NCBI RefSeq assembly: GCF_000173415.1
Contig: NZ_ABXW01000045.1
Location: 49,918-113,917, forward strand
Source of the DNA: Providencia alcalifaciens DSM 30120
GTDB taxonomy: Bacteria > Pseudomonadota > Gammaproteobacteria > Enterobacterales > Enterobacteriaceae
Length of the DNA: 64,000 nt
Reading direction: 5' to 3'
Shown: positions 59,574 to 64,000 of the stretch, piece by piece
Position numbering within the stretch: position 1 is the stretch's first letter
Layout: every line of letters begins with the position of its first letter
The notes under the pieces: model-generated
What the model was told of the DNA's origin: nothing
Databases searched by the model: none
Seen by the model: the letters and a program-made list of their open reading frames with translations, nothing else
Position numbers and translations under genes: made by a program

Positions 59574-62500
59574 CTATATGGAAATAAATGAAGAAGAATT
59601 ATGTTTACAAGCGATAATCATCGCGGGATGAATTGTAGTCTTGCAACCGTTTTTATGGTACGTGATATATCTAATTGTCACCTTCACATCTTTAACCGCC
59701 GCTTTGAGTGTAGTATACAAAGAACAAATCAGTCTTCGATCTTTTTCTGTCGCTATTACCGTAGTTTGAGGCGAGTATTTAACTCCATTGATGATAATTT
59801 CTACACGAGTAGAGTGAATCGCGCCGGGCACAGATCCCTCCGCAGTGAACTGCATCGTTGGCATCAATAAATCAACATCATAAGGCATTCCACCCTTATA
59901 AATTACCGATGTTTCTATGATTTGGTCATAACGCTTACCATGAATCTCGCTCTTAGATACCTCCTTATAAATTGTCGCGGTTGCATTATCACCAACAAGT
60001 TTGTCTACATAAACAGTTCCTCTAAATTCACCATCTCTAGCATAAATCTTTCCTCTAAATATCCCGTCATTAAATTCAGGGGTACCATTTTTATTAATTT
60101 GCCATCCTGATTTACCCGAAACGAAATTATTCGACTGAATCACACTTCCTATCTTGGCATTGCTAATCGAGGCATCGGCGATGAATGATTCGCGCATGAA
60201 AATTTGTCCATTTTTCATGAACATCAAGGGTTCCATTTTTCCTCGTGTTGGATTAAAGAAAGCAAAATTATTTGCATTAAATCCAATGAACGATTCAATT
60301 TTCCCCGCCTTCACTTCAGCACTAATAACCATACTCGCGGCACTATATTTTTTCCCATCCACCATGATTGTGATGTTTGTATTGTGCATCGCGTACCCGG
60401 CATTTTGTTTAAATTCCGCCTGCATCTTAGAGTTAATCAGCGCACCTTGATTATCCAATTTCGCCTGAACTTGCTTCTGTGATTCACTGAAAGACCTGTC
60501 TAAATTCGTAACCGCTTTATCAAGCCGAACAACGCCTGCGTTTACCCCATTAATTGATGCGGTCACTTGTGCGTATTTTTCTGCCCACGATTTTCGTTCA
60601 TCCGCAAACGCACGCTCTAACGTTTTATGTTGAGATTGTGACTGTTCATGGTTTACCGTAACCTCTATCTTCACTTCTTTAATTGCTGCACTATTGACTA
60701 ACACCGACTCATTCAGCCAATCAAGTTCTTGAGAGAGCTGTTTCCCAGCATCTGTCGACATGAAATGCTCGTTCAAATCCGGCAAGATGGTATTCACATC
60801 AAACTCTGATTCTCCTCGCACCCATTGAGTCCACTCGGATTCATTACCCGATTTATCAACAAGTCTTGCTCTGAAGTAAAATACGATACCAGCGGCTAAA
60901 CCTGCCATCTCATAGTTTCTTGACGGATAAGGGACATCAGATAACAGCATCAAATCTTCACCATTAGGGGTCTTACTGTACTGAATTTCCGTTTTCAATG
61001 TGTCACTAGTATTTTCATCAAACCCCCAATCCAACTTAATGCCAAACACCCTTGGCGAGGCTTTAAAATTGACAGGTTTCGGTGGATTACCCACTTTTCC
61101 TGTCAGGCTAGTTTCGGGGGCATTTGTCCAAGCACTAGAAATTTCAGACGCATTAACCGCTCGAACTCGCACTTGATATCGACCAGAATAAACGCCCTCA
61201 ATATCAAACCCCAGTGATGATGTCCTTGGTGCATTGACCCAGTTCCCGTTATCACGACGCCATTGCGCTTCATAAGCAATCGCATTTTCAGCCGCGTCCC
61301 AACTGACACTGAGCGTAGTCAACGCCATGCCTTGGTCAACTCTTGAGTAAGACGTGATTTCGACCTTTTTCGGTGCAGGCTGAACGCGAGGCGGAATAAC
61401 CGTTACGGGACGTTCGTCAATGCGAGCACCTGAATCGATATGGTCATAATGGTCAGGATTATGGATAGCACCGCTAATGGTATAAGTGTTATCGCCGTTA
61501 TCGCTGATATTAATCACTCGATATAGCTGGACCGCTAAGTCATCAGAATCCACCACCCACACGGTCTCTTTCTGTGGTATTTGGGAATATTCAACAGAAA
61601 CTGTAACCACTTTTTTATTTACTGAAGTAACGGTTCTCCCTTCTGATTTTCCGTCTGGTAAGTTGATGATCAGGCGATCACCCGCTTTAATTGATGTCTC
61701 TCTATCAAGAGTAATACTCCTTCCTTTCGCGGAAGAGATACGCCCACCGTTATCACGCCCAGCTAAATTTGAATCAGCTACTGCGATAATATGACCCGGT
61801 GAGGGAATTGCCCCTTCTAACCCCGTGGCAAATGTGATCATGCGGTCATTTGCGTTAGTCAGTAATGCCCAGCGACCACGTCGATTCGCTTCACTTCGAC
61901 GGGTACACCCAATTGCAGAGAGTTCTACTTTACGCACGCCATAACGATGCTGAAGTTTTAAATCTGCGACCGCCTCGATATCATCTTTGCTGTGGTTATC
62001 CGTATCCGTAAATGAAACTAAGGCTTGGGTGTAGCGATTTTGGATACTGCCCCCCGAGTAAGACGGTTTTCCCCCAACGATATTGGCATTGGTAAATGTA
62101 CGAAAAATACTGGCTGGCATATCGGCAACCGCATTGACTTTATTGTCCGCCCAGAAGGTCATTCCTCGAAAAATAGCCGCAATATCCCGTAATACGGTAT
62201 ACGCTGCCTCTTGTGATTGAATATACACATCACATAAAAAACGAGGCTCTTTTCCCTCGCCTCCTCGTCCATCAGGCACCCATTCATCACAATACTGTGC
62301 GATTTTGTACAAATCCCACTTTTCAATCTGATGGGGTTTGATTCTGTCACCACTGCCATAACGATTGTTCAGGACTAAATCATAAAACACCCAGGCGGGG
62401 TTATTGGTTGCCGCCAGCTTAAACGTTCCATCCCAAACACCCGCGTACGTTCGATTCACAGGGTCATAATTTGTCGGCACTTTAACTAACAATCCCCCTT

Positions 62501-63236
62501 TCGGACGAACACTAATTTTAGGGATACGGTTGTTAAATTGACGGGCATTAAATGTCACAAAGAGAAGCGCCGTATTAGGGTAACGTAACTTGGCGTCAAT
62601 CACCTCGGTGACCGCAGCAATCGAGACTTTATCGGCAATACGAGCGGTATTCTGATTTTTGGTGAGTCGCCGAACGCGCAATTGCCAACCTGTCGTGGCT
62701 GAGGGTAAATCGATACGATGGGTGCGCTGATATTCACTGGTCGTTTTACCATCAAATGCAGACTTAACGAGTTCTTGATACCCAGCACCGTCTGTAGATA
62801 AATCAATCGCATAGACAATGCGATATCCCGTTGTATCACCATTATCGTGTTGACGCATTAACTGAGGCACTGAAAAGCGAAGGCGAATAGCGGATAACTG
62901 CGTATTATTAATCATTCGGATATACGGCTGATCGTCTCGCAGCTCTACACCCACGGCGTTGTCATTATCAACCGACGGTATCCCTTTGATATACTCTTGT
63001 TGCTCGCTACCGGGGCGAAACTCCCATGTTACCCCTTCGAAGTTTTTCGTTCCATCCGCATTACCAATTGGCGTCTCATCTAAAAAAATACGCGTATCAT
63101 CCAAGCCCCCCGCAATTTCCCCCTCAGAAATGGCTAACAGAATTTTTGCAGTCGATTCGGAAAGCAAATTATCTTTGGCTTCTACGGGCGTATGACCGCC
63201 CCCTCCGCCACCTTTAGCGCCGTATATCGTTTCCAT
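59574..63236 (-). CDS. J: Phage tail tip / host specificity protein J
   Basis: 1220 residues, lambda gpJ family. N-terminal part (METIYGAKGGGGGGHTPVEAKDNLLSESTAKILLAISEGEIAG) is the classic gpJ start. Two fibronectin type III domains at about 625-720 and 720-810. A coiled-coil stretch at ~830-960 and a DUF1983-like region precede the receptor-binding end. It forms the tail tip and decides the host receptor. The last ~20 residues (CKTTIHPAMIIACKHNSSSF) look untypical; a one-base shift in an A5 run would give a different, shorter end. Confidence 0.92.
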   Translation of the reverse strand: METIYGAKGGGGGGHTPVEAKDNLLSESTAKILLAISEGEIAGGLDDTRIFLDETPIGNADGTKNFEGVTWEFRPGSEQQEYIKGIPSVDNDNAVGVELRDDQPYIRMINNTQLSAIRLRFSVPQLMRQHDNGDTTGYRIVYAIDLSTDGAGYQELVKSAFDGKTTSEYQRTHRIDLPSATTGWQLRVRRLTKNQNTARIADKVSIAAVTEVIDAKLRYPNTALLFVTFNARQFNNRIPKISVRPKGGLLVKVPTNYDPVNRTYAGVWDGTFKLAATNNPAWVFYDLVLNNRYGSGDRIKPHQIEKWDLYKIAQYCDEWVPDGRGGEGKEPRFLCDVYIQSQEAAYTVLRDIAAIFRGMTFWADNKVNAVADMPASIFRTFTNANIVGGKPSYSGGSIQNRYTQALVSFTDTDNHSKDDIEAVADLKLQHRYGVRKVELSAIGCTRRSEANRRGRWALLTNANDRMITFATGLEGAIPSPGHIIAVADSNLAGRDNGGRISSAKGRSITLDRETSIKAGDRLIINLPDGKSEGRTVTSVNKKVVTVSVEYSQIPQKETVWVVDSDDLAVQLYRVINISDNGDNTYTISGAIHNPDHYDHIDSGARIDERPVTVIPPRVQPAPKKVEITSYSRVDQGMALTTLSVSWDAAENAIAYEAQWRRDNGNWVNAPRTSSLGFDIEGVYSGRYQVRVRAVNASEISSAWTNAPETSLTGKVGNPPKPVNFKASPRVFGIKLDWGFDENTSDTLKTEIQYSKTPNGEDLMLLSDVPYPSRNYEMAGLAAGIVFYFRARLVDKSGNESEWTQWVRGESEFDVNTILPDLNEHFMSTDAGKQLSQELDWLNESVLVNSAAIKEVKIEVTVNHEQSQSQHKTLERAFADERKSWAEKYAQVTASINGVNAGVVRLDKAVTNLDRSFSESQKQVQAKLDNQGALINSKMQAEFKQNAGYAMHNTNITIMVDGKKYSAASMVISAEVKAGKIESFIGFNANNFAFFNPTRGKMEPLMFMKNGQIFMRESFIADASISNAKIGSVIQSNNFVSGKSGWQINKNGTPEFNDGIFRGKIYARDGEFRGTVYVDKLVGDNATATIYKEVSKSEIHGKRYDQIIETSVIYKGGMPYDVDLLMPTMQFTAEGSVPGAIHSTRVEIIINGVKYSPQTTVIATEKDRRLICSLYTTLKAAVKDVKVTIRYITYHKNGCKTTIHPAMIIACKHNSSSFISI

Positions 63237-63247
63237 ATTTCACCCAT

Positions 63248-63272
63248 AAAAAAACGGCACTCAAGCCGTTTC
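63248..63272 (-). terminator. Intrinsic terminator between tail genes I and J
   Basis: On the minus strand AACGGC-TTGAGT-GCCGTT followed by seven Ts (U-tract 63254-63248). It lies inside the tail operon, between the I stop and the J start. Late transcription must read through it, as in Q-antiterminated lambdoid phages, or it lowers J expression. Confidence 0.75.
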
Positions 63273-63296
63273 CGTATATGATAAAGATTAATTTTG

Positions 63297-63902
63297 TTAT
63301 TTTTGGTCTTCGGTATAGATACCCGCGGAGATAATCGCACCTCCGACTTCACGGCGGTCTAGTCCATATAACAGCGGCACAGGATTGCCCTGCGCCGTGG
63401 TATTTACAGCACCACCAAATGCATAGGATGGCTTATTATCCGCATCTTGTCGCATGGATAAGCCTTGAGGCTGGGGTGAGAGCATTTGCACCAAACCACC
63501 GATTGCCATAGCAGCACCACTCAACGCCAATGCCCCTCCCCATGTCCCTGCAGCGGTAAATGCGACAGAGAGACCTCCCGATAAAAATGCGGCAGCACCA
63601 ATTAGTGCAACCCCTAAAATAGTTTGGAAGAAACCACCCCGTTTACTCCCTTTAATTACCGGAGCAATGCGAATTTCTTCACTGGTATCAAGATGCAATT
63701 CGTCTTCAGCAATATTGCGCTGACCTTTAAATACCGCAAATTCCAGCCCTTTCAGATGCGCATTGGCAAGGAACTGCTCGAATCCATCATAGAGTACCGA
63801 TAACGCTTTAATCGCTTCACGCGGAGAATCGATAGCAAGTTGATGTTCGCGACCAAATTGGGTACCCAAAACACCATAGAGTCGTATTGTTTTTAAACTC
63901 AT
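63297..63902 (-). CDS. I: Phage tail assembly protein, lambda gpI type
   Basis: 201 residues. N-terminal ubiquitin-like part (MSLKTIRLYGVLGTQFGREHQLAIDSPREAIKALSVLYDGFEQFL), then a Gly/Ala-rich hydrophobic region (VALIGAAAFLSGGLSVAFTAAGTWGGALALSGAAMAIGGLVQMLSPQ) typical of gpI. Acts at the tail tip before J joins. The start overlaps the K stop by four bases (ATGA). Confidence 0.9.
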   Translation of the reverse strand: MSLKTIRLYGVLGTQFGREHQLAIDSPREAIKALSVLYDGFEQFLANAHLKGLEFAVFKGQRNIAEDELHLDTSEEIRIAPVIKGSKRGGFFQTILGVALIGAAAFLSGGLSVAFTAAGTWGGALALSGAAMAIGGLVQMLSPQPQGLSMRQDADNKPSYAFGGAVNTTAQGNPVPLLYGLDRREVGGAIISAGIYTEDQK

Positions 63903-64000
63903 GCCAACTCCTTACGTCTGACTATTTTCACTGTCCTATCACGCCAATAATCACTGTATGGAACGATGCGGCTGAGCTGACCGTATAAGTGGTGAAGCAG
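63899..64000 (-). CDS. K: Phage tail protein, lambda gpK type, C-terminal end (cut by window edge)
   Basis: Last 33 codons plus stop (LYGQLSRIVPYSDYWRDRTVKI and RRKELA). The ending, position before gpI and ATGA overlap fit gpK, an NlpC/P60-type peptidase of the tail tip. The catalytic part is outside the window. Confidence 0.8.
   Translation of the reverse strand: MLHHLYGQLSRIVPYSDYWRDRTVKIVRRKELA

Noticed and set aside
59601..63217. Plus-strand open frames opposite phage gene J
   Set aside because: J is a clear single-domain-order match on the minus strand; the opposite frames are its shadows.

Overview
The window is a stretch of enterobacterial core chromosome followed on the right by part of a lambda-like prophage. 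Three things point to Morganellaceae, most likely Providencia, but this is inference because no database search was possible. The base composition is AT-rich. The housekeeping proteins are close to, but clearly diverged from, the E. coli proteins as I recall them. The small HTH proteins resemble the Proteus/Providencia MrpJ type.

Layout. 1-4.6 kb: 5' end of iscR (minus) with two IscR operators, trmJ, suhB, hcaT-like transporter, glyA. 4.9-6.1 kb: hmp. 6.3-12.4 kb: minus-strand operon glrK-qseG-glrR-nadE-glnB (sigma54 two-component system, glutamine-dependent NAD synthetase, PII), headed by the small RNA gene glmY. glmY has overlapping sigma70/sigma54 promoters and three perfect GlrR operators. 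12.9-22.2 kb: accessory block between glmY and purL, with an O-methyltransferase, a UhpABC-type sugar-phosphate sensory system, and an AfuABC-type ABC importer placed where uhpT would be expected. 22.4-30.6 kb: purL, mltF, tadA, leuE-like, an unknown repeat protein, yfhL. 30.7-40.5 kb: the conserved minus-strand series rpoE-rseA-rseB-rseC, lepA-lepB-rnc-era-recO, pdxJ-acpS. The rpoE mRNA has a candidate sigmaE promoter and a 17-residue leader peptide coupled to rpoE by ATGA. A small plus-strand ORF sits between recO and pdxJ. 40.9-48.1 kb: nadB, trmN, then an inserted IclR regulator-hutG-gltS module containing an ERIC element, then srmB. 48.1-56.7 kb: lipase-ankyrin protein, grcA, ung, grpE, nadK, recN, bamE, rnfH-ratA, smpB. 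56.7-57.1 kb: ssrA (tmRNA). 57.1-64 kb: probable prophage end integrated at ssrA, with small HTH genes, an unknown gene, an HdeB-like acid chaperone, a short ORF, and minus-strand tail genes J, I and the end of K.

Regulation is unusually readable. It includes IscR sites at iscR, PurR boxes at glyA and purL, an NsrR site at hmp, GlrR/sigma54 at glmY, sigmaE at rpoE, two FNR sites at grcA, sigma32 at grpE and two LexA boxes at recN. A probable RNase III target stem lies in the rnc leader.

The best candidates for new biology are the UhpABC-AfuABC arrangement with nearby palindromes, the coupled rpoE leader peptide, the lone lipase-ankyrin protein, the small three-repeat protein at 29.6 kb, and the HdeB-like gene carried at the J end of the prophage.
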